This document shows, piece by piece, positions 17,299 through 26,260 of a stretch of 64,000 nt of DNA (the first letter of the stretch is position 1; every line of letters starts with the position of its first letter). The notes under the pieces were generated by a model. It was given only the letters and a program-made list of their open reading frames with translations. It did not search any database and was not told where the DNA came from. The position numbers and the translations under genes are program-made. Source of the stretch: Nannocystis sp. RBIL2 (GTDB lineage Bacteria > Myxococcota_A > Polyangia > Nannocystales > Nannocystaceae); the NCBI RefSeq assembly GCF_026626745.1, contig NZ_JAPNJW010000001.1, positions 2,138,001-2,202,000 of the forward strand, written 5' to 3'.

Positions 17299-18366
17299 AC
17301 GAGCACCAACATCCGCGCCGCCGAGGTCGTCCTGCCCTGCCCCGCGCTCGAGCCCACGATCGCCTTCTTCGTCGACGTCCTCGGCTTCCGCCTCGACGCC
17401 ATCGCCCCGGCCGACGCCCCGCGGACCGCCCTGCTGAGCGGCCACGGCCTGCGCCTGCGCCTGCTCCATGGGGCCGCGGGCGCGCCCGGCGTCCTGCGGC
17501 TCTGCTGCGACGACCCTGCGCGCGTCGCCGACGGGGCCGCCGAGCTCGTCGCGCCCAACGGCACCCGGATCGAGCTGGTGGCCGCCGAGCCGCCGCTCGA
17601 GCTGCCGCCGCTCGTGTCCGCGCTGGTGCTCACGCGCGCCGGCGACGACGCCCACCGCGGCGTCGGCCGGGCCGGCATGCGCTACCGCGACCTCATCCCC
17701 GGGCGCCTGGGCGGCCGCTTCATCGGCTCGCAGATCGGCATCGTCGCCGGCGGCCCGGTGCCCGACTACGTGCATTATCACATCGTCCGGTTTCAGCTGA
17801 TCTACTGCCTGCGCGGGTGGGTGCGCGTCGTCTACGAGGATCAGGGCCCGCCGTTCGAGCTGCACGCCGGCGACTGCGTGCTGCAACCGCCGCACATCCG
17901 CCACCGCGTGCTCGAGAGCTCGCCGGGCCTCGAGGTGCTCGAGGTCAGCTGCCCCGCCGAGCACGAGACCTTCGCCGACCACGCGCTCGCGCTGCCGACC
18001 GCAGAGCTGCGGCCCGAGCGTGAATTCGGCGGCCAGCGGTTCGTCCGCCACCAGGCCGCGAGCGCCCGCTGGGACGCCTGGCGCTTCCCCGGCTTCGTCG
18101 CGCGCGACACCGGCATCGCCGCCGCGACCGCGGGCCTCGCCGACGTGCGCGTGGTCCGGCCCCACGGCGCCGACGCCACGCCTGACGCCCGCCACGACGG
18201 CGAGCTGCTGCTGTGGTTCGTGCTCGCCGGCACCGCCACCTGGTCGGGCCCCATCGCCGAATCGCTGGCCGCCGGCGATTGCGTGGTGGTCCCGCCCGCC
18301 CTGCCGCACGCCCTCACCGCCTGCTCGCCCGATCTCGAGCTGCTCGAGGTGCGCCTGCCCGCGTGA
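17293..18366 (+). CDS. VOC-like / double-cupin fusion protein
   Basis: The 357-aa product has an N-terminal half-module resembling vicinal-oxygen-chelate proteins (EVVLPCPALEPTIAFFVDVLGF, about residues 10-31, extending to about 85). Two cupin domains follow. The first (about 150-225) has YHIVRFQLIYCLRG and HAGDCVLQPPHIRHRV. The second (about 290-357) has LLLWFVLAGTATW, LAAGDCVVVPPALPHAL. Metal-binding His residues are present in the first cupin but sparse in the second. ATG at 17293 is preferred; ATG at 17251 would add 14 residues encoded by the palindromic repeat. Divergent from the lipoprotein at 17115. Possible roles are a small-molecule dioxygenase, an isomerase or a sensor. Confidence 0.75.
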   Translation: MSTSTNIRAAEVVLPCPALEPTIAFFVDVLGFRLDAIAPADAPRTALLSGHGLRLRLLHGAAGAPGVLRLCCDDPARVADGAAELVAPNGTRIELVAAEPPLELPPLVSALVLTRAGDDAHRGVGRAGMRYRDLIPGRLGGRFIGSQIGIVAGGPVPDYVHYHIVRFQLIYCLRGWVRVVYEDQGPPFELHAGDCVLQPPHIRHRVLESSPGLEVLEVSCPAEHETFADHALALPTAELRPEREFGGQRFVRHQAASARWDAWRFPGFVARDTGIAAATAGLADVRVVRPHGADATPDARHDGELLLWFVLAGTATWSGPIAESLAAGDCVVVPPALPHALTACSPDLELLEVRLPA

Positions 18367-18529
18367 ACCCGCGAATGTCTTTTCAATAGAAACCCTCGCC
18401 CCCGCGACGGCGAGCCGCGCGATGGCGAGCGCCCATCGCCGACCTCATCATAAACCATCGTTTCGCAGGGCCGCAGCGGCCGATCACGAGCGCCGATCGC
18501 CGCCCGCGGGTCCGCGCTATCCTGGGCCG

Positions 18530-19744
18530 ATGGCTGCGTCGTCCGAGTATCCGATCCTGTCCGAGGCCTTCTTCGCCGATCCGTACCCGCTATTGCGACG
18601 GCTCCGCGAGGAGTGCCCCGTCTATTATCACGAGCCGCTCGGCGCGTGGTTCCTCGCTCGCCACGATCACTGCGAAGCCGCGGTGCGCGATCGACGTCTC
18701 GTCAATGCCCGCGCGCGCGAGCTGCTGTCGACGCTGATGCCGGCGCTGCGCGGCACCGGCGAGCTCGAGGCGATGATCGGCCAATGGTCGCGCCTGTTGT
18801 GGTTCCTCGACCCGCCGCAGCACACGCGCAGCCGCGGCCTGGTGATGCGGGGCTTCAGCGCCGCGGCGATCGAGCGCGTGCGCGGCGAGGTGCGCGCGAG
18901 CGTCGAGCACGCCCTCGCGGGCGTCACTGCCGGCGGCGAGCTCGACGTGGTGTGGCAATACGCCGACCCGATCGCCCTCGATGTCTTGTGCGCGATCTTC
19001 GGCCTCCCCGACGATCAGCGGTCCGACTTCCGCCGCTGGACCACCGACATCATGCAGGTCGCCGGCGCCGGCGCCACCGACGAAGACCCGGCTTTGCGGG
19101 CCAAGGAGTCGTCCGCCAGGCTGTTCGGGCTGCTCGCCGCGATCGTGCAGGAGCGGCGCGTCCGCCCGGGCGACGACATGATCAGCCGCTTCCTCGGCGA
19201 CGACCGCGACGACCCCTCCGTCATCGAAGAAGTCACGATCCAGTGCTTCCAGATGGTCGGCGCCGGCTACGTCACCTCGCGCAACCAGATCGCCTGCGCC
19301 GTCCTGGCCCTGCTCGAGCACCCGGACCAGCTCGCCCGCCTGCGCGCCGCCCCGGCACTGTTGATCCCGGCGATCGAGGAGCTGCTGCGCTTCGCCCCTT
19401 CGGTGCTGACCACCAATCGCCTGGCCGCGGAGGACCTCGAGATCGGCGGCCAGCAGATCCGCAAGGGCCAGCTGGTGTTCCCGATCCTCGCCTCCGCCAA
19501 CCGCGACCCCGCCGCCTACGCCGATCCCGACCGCCTCGACCTCGCGCGCGGCGGGCGACCGATGACCTTCAGCGTCGGCCCGCATTATTGCCCCGGCGGC
19601 CCGCTCGCCCGGCTCGAGCTCGAAGAGGCGCTGCAGGCCCTGCTGCGATTCCCCGAGTGGCAGCTCGTCGGCGGATTCGACTACCGCGGCGCCAGCCTGC
19701 AGGACCGCGGTCCGTCGCAGCTGCGCGTCCGCCTCGGCGCCTAG
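18530..19744 (+). CDS. Cytochrome P450
   Basis: This 404-aa bacterial class I P450 uses haem and external ferredoxin to activate oxygen. The haem loop FSVGPHYCPG has its Cys ligand near residue 354 and the K-helix is ExxR in EELLRF. The I-helix reads MVGAGYVTSRNQ, where the usual AGxxT is GAGYVTS, so the oxygen-activating Thr may be shifted or replaced by Ser. DPPQHTRSRGLVMRGFS is the conserved C-helix segment. ATG at 18530 leaves a short N-terminus with no membrane anchor, as expected for a soluble bacterial form. No ferredoxin gene is adjacent. Substrate unknown; another P450 lies at 26261. Confidence 0.93.
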   Translation: MAASSEYPILSEAFFADPYPLLRRLREECPVYYHEPLGAWFLARHDHCEAAVRDRRLVNARARELLSTLMPALRGTGELEAMIGQWSRLLWFLDPPQHTRSRGLVMRGFSAAAIERVRGEVRASVEHALAGVTAGGELDVVWQYADPIALDVLCAIFGLPDDQRSDFRRWTTDIMQVAGAGATDEDPALRAKESSARLFGLLAAIVQERRVRPGDDMISRFLGDDRDDPSVIEEVTIQCFQMVGAGYVTSRNQIACAVLALLEHPDQLARLRAAPALLIPAIEELLRFAPSVLTTNRLAAEDLEIGGQQIRKGQLVFPILASANRDPAAYADPDRLDLARGGRPMTFSVGPHYCPGGPLARLELEEALQALLRFPEWQLVGGFDYRGASLQDRGPSQLRVRLGA

Positions 19745-19870
19745 CGATCGCGACCGTCGCCGCTGCGCCGCGGCCTGCGCGGCAGCGGGCGCGTGCCGCC
19801 GCGGGCGCCGGAGTTCGCCGCAGTTGCGCCCGCGGCTGGGCGAATCGCGCGCCGCCCCTACACTCCTTGC

Positions 19871-20185
19871 ATGCGCAAGGACAACCCGAAGCTCGCACCG
19901 CGCGAGCACGACGCCCCCTCCAACCTCGAGAAAGATCCCGACGATTGGGTCACCGGCGACGAGCGGATGACCGACGCCCAGGCCTCGTACCTGAAGACGC
20001 TGTGCGAGGAGGCCCACGAGGACTTCGACCCGGCGCTGACGAAGGCCGAGGCCTCGAAGCGGATCGACGCCCTGCAGCAGGTCACCGGCCGCGGCCGGCA
20101 CGACGACGGCCCGCACGAACCGACGAGGCCGGCCTCGCGCGGCCGACCCGAGGAGGACTACAGCCCCGACGACCTCGACGAATGA
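19871..20185 (+). CDS. DUF3072 domain protein
   Basis: This 104-aa hydrophilic protein contains the DUF3072 pattern: DPDDWVTGDERMTDAQASYL, TLCEEA and LTKAEASKRIDALQQVTGRG. Members are small, acidic, cytoplasmic and of unknown function, often found near stress-related genes. The C-terminal tail is Arg/Asp/Glu-rich and probably disordered. It is followed 65 bases later by a DUF3606 gene on the same strand, so the two small proteins may share a transcript. Confidence 0.85.
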   Translation: MRKDNPKLAPREHDAPSNLEKDPDDWVTGDERMTDAQASYLKTLCEEAHEDFDPALTKAEASKRIDALQQVTGRGRHDDGPHEPTRPASRGRPEEDYSPDDLDE

Positions 20186-20250
20186 GCCGGGCCCGCCGCG
20201 ATCGCCTGAGCCCGCATGCGCCCGCGATCGCCCGCCCTCACACTCGAGGA

Positions 20251-20463
20251 ATGACCGCCGCCAAGAAGATCCACGGGCCGCACGACCCGAAGAAGATCGA
20301 CCTCGACCACGACTGGGAGCTCGACTATTGGACGCGCGAGCTCGGCGTCACCGAGCTCGAGCTGCGCGAGGCGATCCGCTCGGTCGGCAGCAACGACACC
20401 GAGCGAGTCCGCAAGCACCTCATGGGCGCCCGGCCGCAGCAGATCATCGACCGCAGCGCGTGA
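20251..20463 (+). CDS. DUF3606 domain protein
   Basis: This 70-aa protein matches the DUF3606 pattern: DPKKIDLDHDWELDYWTRELGVT, then LREAIRSVGSNDTERVRKHL. The family is a short two-helix, HTH-like module of unknown function, frequently found in alphaproteobacteria and myxobacteria. CGAGGA ends directly before ATG at 20251 and may be part of a close ribosome binding site. The stop is followed at once by a hairpin shared with the convergent Rieske gene. Confidence 0.85.
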   Translation: MTAAKKIHGPHDPKKIDLDHDWELDYWTRELGVTELELREAIRSVGSNDTERVRKHLMGARPQQIIDRSA

Positions 20464-20465
20464 TG

Positions 20466-20485
20466 ACCTGCCCCTTCGAGCAGGT
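20466..20485. terminator. Hairpin between convergent DUF3606 and Rieske genes
   Basis: ACCTGC, an 8-base loop (CCCTTCGA), then GCAGGT. It lies in the 24-base gap between the two stops and could act on both transcripts. No U tract follows. Confidence 0.5.
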
Positions 20486-20487
20486 GG

Positions 20488-21624
20488 TCAATCGCCGGCC
20501 GCCGCCAGGTCGCCCTGCGGGGTCAGCCTGGCGTCGCTGCCGTCCGGGTAGAATTGCGAGAACCACCGGCGCAGGCGGTGGATCGGCCCGTCTTCCTGGA
20601 CCAGAACCGGCCGCGGGCGGTGGATCTTGTTCTCCCAGATGACGACGTCGTTGCGCCACTGCGACACCCAATTGCCGATGACGTACGACACCAAGAGCCG
20701 CGGGATCTTCGGCGCCGCGAACCAGTGGAAATCGACCTTCTGCTCGAGCGGGCCGAGCGGCAGGTGCGTCTGGAACATGACGATCTCGCCGAGGTCGGGG
20801 ATCGTGAAGCGAAACGTGACGACTCCGGCGGGGCCGTAGAACGTTATCAGCGCCGACGCCCGGGTGCTCTGCACGAAGCGGCCGAAGATCTTGAGGATCG
20901 CGTGGTTCTTGAAGTAGGCCAGGTGCTGGCGCGCCGGGTCGATGTCCAGCTCCCACGCGGCCTCGTGGCGAATGGCGATCCCCGGCACCTGCAGGCGCGT
21001 CCACGGCACGAACATCTTGCCGTGCAGCGGGCCGAAGTGCTGAAAGTCGACGCTGTTCTCGGCGAACTCGAGCAAGTGCATGTGCACCACCTCCGCGTCG
21101 TGCTTGCCGCGAAACACCAGGCGACCGTCGTCGATGTCGGGGATGGCCGGCATCTCGTACGGCGGCGGTACGGCGGCGTCGGGGGTGCTACCGCCGCGGT
21201 GGTAGATGAAGATCTGGCCGTACTGCTCGCGGATCGGCCAGGTCGCCTGCAGCGAGCGCGTGGGCAGCCGCCTGGCATAAGGGATGTGAGCGACGCGACC
21301 GTCGCTCGCCATCTGCCAGCCGTGGAACGGGCACTCGACGTGGCCCTGCTTGACGCAGCCACCGGCTAGATTGGCCCCCAGGTGCGGGCAGAACGCGGCC
21401 ATCGCGTGCACGCTGTCGTCGACGTCGCTGCGGTACACGACCATCTGCTGGCCGAGGCACTCGAGGTAGCGGATCTTGCCGCGCCTGACCTCGCTCGACA
21501 GCGCGACGCGGTACCACCCGTCAGGGAAAGGAGGTGGATAGGTGCGCTCGCGCATCGTGGACGCCGGTCGTGAAAAACCCATGAACTCGCCAGTGTAACC
21601 CTGAAGCGTCAGCAGCGGTGTCAC
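20488..21624 (-). CDS. Rieske non-haem iron oxygenase, DAF-36/Neverland-like
   Basis: The 378-aa protein has a Rieske [2Fe-2S] site, CPHLGANLAGG (Cys79, His81) and CPFHGW (Cys98, His101). A mononuclear iron site follows in AENSVDFQHFGPLHG (Asn190, Asp193, His196, His201). The spacing and the HFGPLHG segment resemble the sterol-acting DAF-36/Neverland and KshA groups. Such enzymes need a separate reductase, which is not in the window. Nannocystis is known to make sterols, so a sterol role is attractive, but substrate is inference. The ATG at 21624 gives 20-25 residues before the conserved FPDGWYRVA start of the Rieske domain; ATG at 21580 or 21553 may be the true start. Confidence 0.85.
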   Translation of the reverse strand: MTPLLTLQGYTGEFMGFSRPASTMRERTYPPPFPDGWYRVALSSEVRRGKIRYLECLGQQMVVYRSDVDDSVHAMAAFCPHLGANLAGGCVKQGHVECPFHGWQMASDGRVAHIPYARRLPTRSLQATWPIREQYGQIFIYHRGGSTPDAAVPPPYEMPAIPDIDDGRLVFRGKHDAEVVHMHLLEFAENSVDFQHFGPLHGKMFVPWTRLQVPGIAIRHEAAWELDIDPARQHLAYFKNHAILKIFGRFVQSTRASALITFYGPAGVVTFRFTIPDLGEIVMFQTHLPLGPLEQKVDFHWFAAPKIPRLLVSYVIGNWVSQWRNDVVIWENKIHRPRPVLVQEDGPIHRLRRWFSQFYPDGSDARLTPQGDLAAAGD

Positions 21625-21838
21625 TGATGCGTGCGTCTACCGCTCACCGATGCCGGGAATAGGCCGTCCAGGCCGTCGCGCTCCCGGCGGCGCCCCGGCG
21701 CGACCCGCGGGGCGCGCGGCCACGCGCGAGCGCCCCTTCAGGAGGGCTCGCCACCCCGTCATCCGCGACGCGCTCGCCAGCGAACCGACGGCGAGCGAGC
21801 AGCGAGTCGGCGAGCGCGGCCGACTGTGATGATTGGCC

Positions 21839-22969
21839 TCAGCGGACGCCGGGGCTCGATTCGCTGCAGTAGCGCAGCGCGTCCTGCAGCGAGCGCAGGG
21901 TGTGCAGGCGGCTGAGATCGAGGCCGAGCTCGGCCATGATCCGGGCGATCGGCGGACGGATGCCGGTGATGACGGCCTGCGCGCCGAGCAGGCGCACGCT
22001 GTGGATGATGCGGATCAAGTGCTCGGCCGACGTCGGGTCGACGGTGTCGACGCCGGTGAGGTCGAGGATGGCGAAGCGCGCCCGCTTGTGCGCGATCGCC
22101 TCGAGCAGCCCGTGCATGATGGTCGCCGCCCGCTGCTCGTCGAGCGACCCGACCAGCGGGACCGCCAGCGCGTCGTGCCCGACCTCGATGATCGGGCTCG
22201 ACAGCCGCACAATGGCCTCCTTCTGCTCCTGGATGATGCGCATCTGCGCCCGCAGCAGCTCCTCGTCGCGGCGCCGCTGGGTGATGTCGGAGGCGATGCA
22301 ATAGGCGCCGGCGTAGTTGCCCTGGGCGTCGCGGCGCGGCAGCGTCGTCTGGCTGTAGAGCGAGTCGCCGAAGCTGAACTCGATCACCCGCGTCTCGCCG
22401 CGGAAGGCGGCGGCCATGGCGTCGGCGAGGTCGGGGATGGTGGCGTTGTAGGCCTCGAAGACGTTGACGCCGACGTTCTGCCCCGGCTTGAGGCCGATCT
22501 GCGCCAGCATGCCGCCCTCGGAGATCTCGCAGACCCCTCGCGGGTCGACGGCGAACACGTTGGTCGGCAGGTTGTTGACGAGCTCGCGGAGCATCTGCCC
22601 CTGACGCACCGTGTTCAGGTCGCGGGTGACGTCGATCGCCAGCATCGCGGCGCCGACGATGGCGCCGTCGGCTCCGCGCAGCGGGTAGAACGATTGCAGC
22701 CAGTACGCCTCGCCATATGTGCTCTCGGCCCGCACCCGCTCGCCCCGCAGGCTGCGCCGGAACAGCTCGACCAGCTCGGGGTGCTCGGCGAACGCCGCCG
22801 CGAGCGCGACGCCCGGCGCCGCAGTCCCGGCCACTCCCATCGCCTCGAGCCCCCTGCCCTCGGCCAGCGTCAACACCTCGCCGCCGTCGATGCCGATCAG
22901 CGTCGTGCTCTCGGACTCGAGCAGCCCGGTCAGGACCTGAAGCTTGAGAGCAGGATCTGCGGTCGCCAT
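21839..22969 (-). CDS. PAS-PAS-STAS protein (RsbR-like)
   Basis: In this 376-aa cytoplasmic signalling protein, residues about 10-115 and 120-235 look like two PAS modules; the second has a typical end, GAYCIASDITQRRRDEELL. A helical linker leads to a C-terminal STAS domain (about 262-365) beginning SSPIIEVGHDALAVPLVG. It contains FAILDLTGVDTVDPTSAEHL, with Thr in the phosphoacceptor region. RsbR-type proteins build stressosomes that control partner-switching cascades. No kinase or phosphatase partner is adjacent. A decayed gene of the same design lies at 58178-58847. Confidence 0.87.
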   Translation of the reverse strand: MATADPALKLQVLTGLLESESTTLIGIDGGEVLTLAEGRGLEAMGVAGTAAPGVALAAAFAEHPELVELFRRSLRGERVRAESTYGEAYWLQSFYPLRGADGAIVGAAMLAIDVTRDLNTVRQGQMLRELVNNLPTNVFAVDPRGVCEISEGGMLAQIGLKPGQNVGVNVFEAYNATIPDLADAMAAAFRGETRVIEFSFGDSLYSQTTLPRRDAQGNYAGAYCIASDITQRRRDEELLRAQMRIIQEQKEAIVRLSSPIIEVGHDALAVPLVGSLDEQRAATIMHGLLEAIAHKRARFAILDLTGVDTVDPTSAEHLIRIIHSVRLLGAQAVITGIRPPIARIMAELGLDLSRLHTLRSLQDALRYCSESSPGVR

Positions 22970-23195
22970 CGGGCCGCACTATATCGGAGGCCCCGCGCCG
23001 CCGCACCGGCCCGAGCCGGCCGAAACGGCGCCTGGCGCCCGCGGAACGGCCCATGCGCGAATCCGGTGGGGCCGCCGATGGCGAGGATCGAGAAGATCGA
23101 TTCCCGGCGAAATCGCGCCCCGCGATATACGTGCCCCGCGACGCCGCGCGCCGCGGGGCCTGCCCCCGACAGTCGGGCTCACGCCCGCGTCGCCG

Positions 23196-25916
23196 TCAGC
23201 ACTCGTCGCCGTTCAGCGTGCCGTCGAGGTCGCGGTCGATGGCCACGCGGGTGCCCGAACCGGGCGGTACGCAGGTGTAGGTGAGCTCCTGCAGGAGCAG
23301 GGTGGCGCGAGCCCGCAGCTGCGAGTCGGTCAGCGTCGGCTTGGCCTGCTCGTCCTGCTGGAACGCGGTGCCGTTCCACAGGTACCCGCGCATCCTCCCG
23401 CCGTAGGGGCCGTGGACCACGAGGTCGCACTCGCCGGCGCTGGCGCGGGTCCGCATGAGCGTGAGGCGCGAGCTGACGATCGTGGCGTTGCTGCTGGTCA
23501 GGGTGATCTGCTGACCGACGATGGGGGCCATGTTGGAGTCGAAGGCGAGCACGAACGCCTCGACCTGGCGGCGCTCGGTCGGGGTGTCGGACTCGAGCCC
23601 GCCGGGGTTGAAGACCGGATCTTCGACGAAGCCGATCTGGCTGAGGAAGCCGAACACCGAGTCCATCGAGCCCTCGTGCGTGTAGCCGAAGCCGCGGATC
23701 TGGTCGCCGAGGAACGAGTCGTCCTCCTGCGGGTTGATCGACGAGTTGCGCGGCAGGCCGAACTTGCCGATCTTCGTATAGGCGTTGCGCAGGTGCGGGA
23801 CCTTCATGGTCTGCACGAATTCGGTGCCGACGTAGGAGCCGTCGGAGCCGAAGAAGCCCGGGCGGTCGACCCCGTACTGCGCGTTGCCGGTCGGGTCGAG
23901 TACGTGACAGAAGTTGCAGGTCATGCCGAGCGTGGCCGGCTTGTTCATGTAGAGGTCGCGGCCGGCCGCCTGGAACGCGGTGAGCGAGTTGTCGAGGTTG
24001 CGCACCGGGTTCGGCGGGTAGGTCATCTGCAGCACGAAGTCGGTGAACTTCTGCATGTCGGTGGCCGGGATCTCCTGCGTCCGGCCCATGACCTCGACGA
24101 ACGTCTTGTTGAACTGCTTGAACGCCATCACCTCGTCGAACGAGCCCTGGTTCGGCTGCGTGTTCGGCGGGAAGTTCGGGCTGGTCTTGTCGCCGCGCCA
24201 GTGCATCGCCCCGTGGTTGGCCATGCCGCGCAGGCTCTGGGTCGTCATCGGCCCCTTCATCGGGTGGAAGTCGATCGGGAAGTCGGGCAGGAAGATGGTC
24301 TTGAACGGCCCGGGCGCGATCGTCACGTCGCCGTCGGGGTTGCCGAGGTCCCACGCCAGGTGGTCGACGTCGCCGTACACGTGACAGGTCGCGCACGCCG
24401 AGTCGCCGCGGCCCGAGGTGTACGTCGCGTCATAAAGGAAGCGACGGCCCTCGGTCACGCTCGCCGGCTCGGGGTTGTGCATCGCCAGGTGCTGGATCTC
24501 GTCGCCGTCGGAGGTGTCGAGGATCGACACCGCGTTGTCGAAGCGGGTCATCACATACAGACGGGAGCGCGACTCGTCGAGCAGCACCGCCGTCGGTCCG
24601 CCGCCGCTGACCTGCAGCTGCTCCGCGGGGTCGGGCCAGAACGCGTTGTTCTCGAGCGCCCCGGTGTCGTACATGCCGATCTTGTCGGAGCCGAGCGCGG
24701 CGACGTAGAGCGTGGTGCCGTCGGCGGAGATCGCCATGCCCTGCGGGAGCGCGAGGCTGAGCTCGGCGTCCTCGTTTGGCAGCGGCTGGAACGGCGCGTC
24801 GAAGTCGAGGTGCGGGTTCAGGTGGTGGGTAGTGACCGTGTGGCTCTGCGGATGGAGGATGCTGATGTTGTTCTCGGCGAAGTGGCCGTTGACGTTGGAC
24901 TCGGCGAAGACGCCGGGTCCGGAGAAGCGGACCTCGTTGCGCGCGGAGGTGTTGGCGACGTAGATCTTCCCGTTCACCGGGTTGACGATCATGTTGTAGA
25001 GGATGGCGCCGACGCCGGTGTAGAAGCCCGCAGAGCCGGCGAGCTGCACCGGCGTGGCGGCGTTGGCGTCGATGACGAACACGTCCTTGTCGGGCAGGCT
25101 GAATTTGACGTTGGCGTCCCACTGGACGCCGAGCTCGTCGACCCAGTGCTGGCCGTCGTACTTGACGATCAGCGGGTTGTCGGGCGCGGGGACGCCGTCG
25201 TAGTTCTCGTTCGGGGGCGGCGTGTCGCCGGCGACCAGCACCGAGTCGATGGTGGTCGTGCGATTGCCGGAGAAGTGCGCGGCCGCGTAGACCTTCGAGC
25301 CGTCGGGCGACGTCGCCAGCGCCCGCGGGGTGTCGGCGAACAGGGTGATCACGGTCTTCGGCGTGCCGCCCATCGCCGCGCCCAGGTTGGTCGCGTCGAA
25401 CACCCAGACGTCGGCGCGGCCGACGCTCGGCGTCGTCAACTGCGGGTCGAAGCCGATGTTCTGCCCGCGGTGGGCCGTAGTGATGAAGGCCCGGTTCTTG
25501 TTCGGACCGGCGAAGACGATGTCGCGCGGCTCGTCACCGACGAGCAGCGTCCGCGTCACGCGATTGGGCGCGGCGGTGCCGACATAGACGACGCTGACAC
25601 TGTCCGACACGTGATTGACGACCCACACCTCGGTGTTGCTGCGGGCCGCCACGGCGACCGGCTCGACGCCGACCGGGATCGAGGCCCGGTGGGACAGGCC
25701 CCACCAAGTGACGTCGTAGACCTCGAGCCGGCCGTCCGGCGTGTTGACGGCGAATAACGTCTGCTTGTCGGGCGAGAGCGCAAGCGGACGGACCTGTCCG
25801 CTTTCGAACAGGGTGTACGAAGAGGGCGTCGCCTCCGCCGCCCCCGTCGCGCCCATCACCAGCCCGAGACCTACCGACCACGAAAATACGCGCGCGCCTA
25901 TCGAGAGCATCCCCAA
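23196..25916 (-). CDS. Beta-propeller / dihaem cytochrome c peroxidase-like exported protein
   Basis: The 906-aa product starts with a signal peptide (GLVMGATGAAEA). Residues about 35-480 are YVTN-type beta-propeller repeats (ALSPDKQTLFAV, AISADGTTLYVAAL, LLDESRSRLYVMTRF). The C-terminal half carries two c-type haem motifs, CATCH (about 507) and CNFCH (about 667), plus FFGSDGSYVGTEFVQTMKVPHLRN, resembling MauG/cytochrome c peroxidase-like proteins. It ends in a Ca-binding DRDLDGTLNGDEC. Such proteins are extracytoplasmic electron-transfer or oxidase components. ATG at 25916 is the start. It is a single gene with a 344-base gene-free 5' flank. Reaction unknown. Confidence 0.87.
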   Translation of the reverse strand: MGMLSIGARVFSWSVGLGLVMGATGAAEATPSSYTLFESGQVRPLALSPDKQTLFAVNTPDGRLEVYDVTWWGLSHRASIPVGVEPVAVAARSNTEVWVVNHVSDSVSVVYVGTAAPNRVTRTLLVGDEPRDIVFAGPNKNRAFITTAHRGQNIGFDPQLTTPSVGRADVWVFDATNLGAAMGGTPKTVITLFADTPRALATSPDGSKVYAAAHFSGNRTTTIDSVLVAGDTPPPNENYDGVPAPDNPLIVKYDGQHWVDELGVQWDANVKFSLPDKDVFVIDANAATPVQLAGSAGFYTGVGAILYNMIVNPVNGKIYVANTSARNEVRFSGPGVFAESNVNGHFAENNISILHPQSHTVTTHHLNPHLDFDAPFQPLPNEDAELSLALPQGMAISADGTTLYVAALGSDKIGMYDTGALENNAFWPDPAEQLQVSGGGPTAVLLDESRSRLYVMTRFDNAVSILDTSDGDEIQHLAMHNPEPASVTEGRRFLYDATYTSGRGDSACATCHVYGDVDHLAWDLGNPDGDVTIAPGPFKTIFLPDFPIDFHPMKGPMTTQSLRGMANHGAMHWRGDKTSPNFPPNTQPNQGSFDEVMAFKQFNKTFVEVMGRTQEIPATDMQKFTDFVLQMTYPPNPVRNLDNSLTAFQAAGRDLYMNKPATLGMTCNFCHVLDPTGNAQYGVDRPGFFGSDGSYVGTEFVQTMKVPHLRNAYTKIGKFGLPRNSSINPQEDDSFLGDQIRGFGYTHEGSMDSVFGFLSQIGFVEDPVFNPGGLESDTPTERRQVEAFVLAFDSNMAPIVGQQITLTSSNATIVSSRLTLMRTRASAGECDLVVHGPYGGRMRGYLWNGTAFQQDEQAKPTLTDSQLRARATLLLQELTYTCVPPGSGTRVAIDRDLDGTLNGDEC

Positions 25917-26260
25917 CCTCCAACTGCGCAGAGCCGATTGTCCAACGAATCGTCCCCCCCCGGGTCCGACCCCTACTGTCGCTTGTCCGAGGCGCCTGCG
26001 CGGGCGCGGCGCCGTCGTATTAGTGTATGTTAGCAGGTCAAAGGATCCTAGGTCTACGATTAATTAATTAAATCCCCGCCACGTCGCCCCGCTCCGGGTA
26101 TCCCACCGCACCCGACCCACGCGCCGAGGTCGGAAGACCGCGCCCGAAGTCTGTATGTACAATCGCCACACCGAGGACGACGCGTGCTCACAATTGCCGA
26201 ACCCCGCCGAGCGAGGCTGCGGCGGGGCGTCGCGGGCGGGGCCCGTGCAGCGAGCGGCTG
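25917..26260. other. Gene-free region upstream of the cytochrome gene
   Basis: This 344-base spacer separates the 5' end of the cytochrome gene (minus) from the 3' end of the second P450 (minus). It contains an AT-rich patch at about 26018-26072, including TTAATTAATTAA, notable in this genome. Read on the minus strand, it includes TTTGACC and TAATAC elements, but their spacing (13 bases) is too short for a standard promoter. The patch nonetheless probably holds the cytochrome promoter. No ORF is convincing. Confidence 0.5.
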
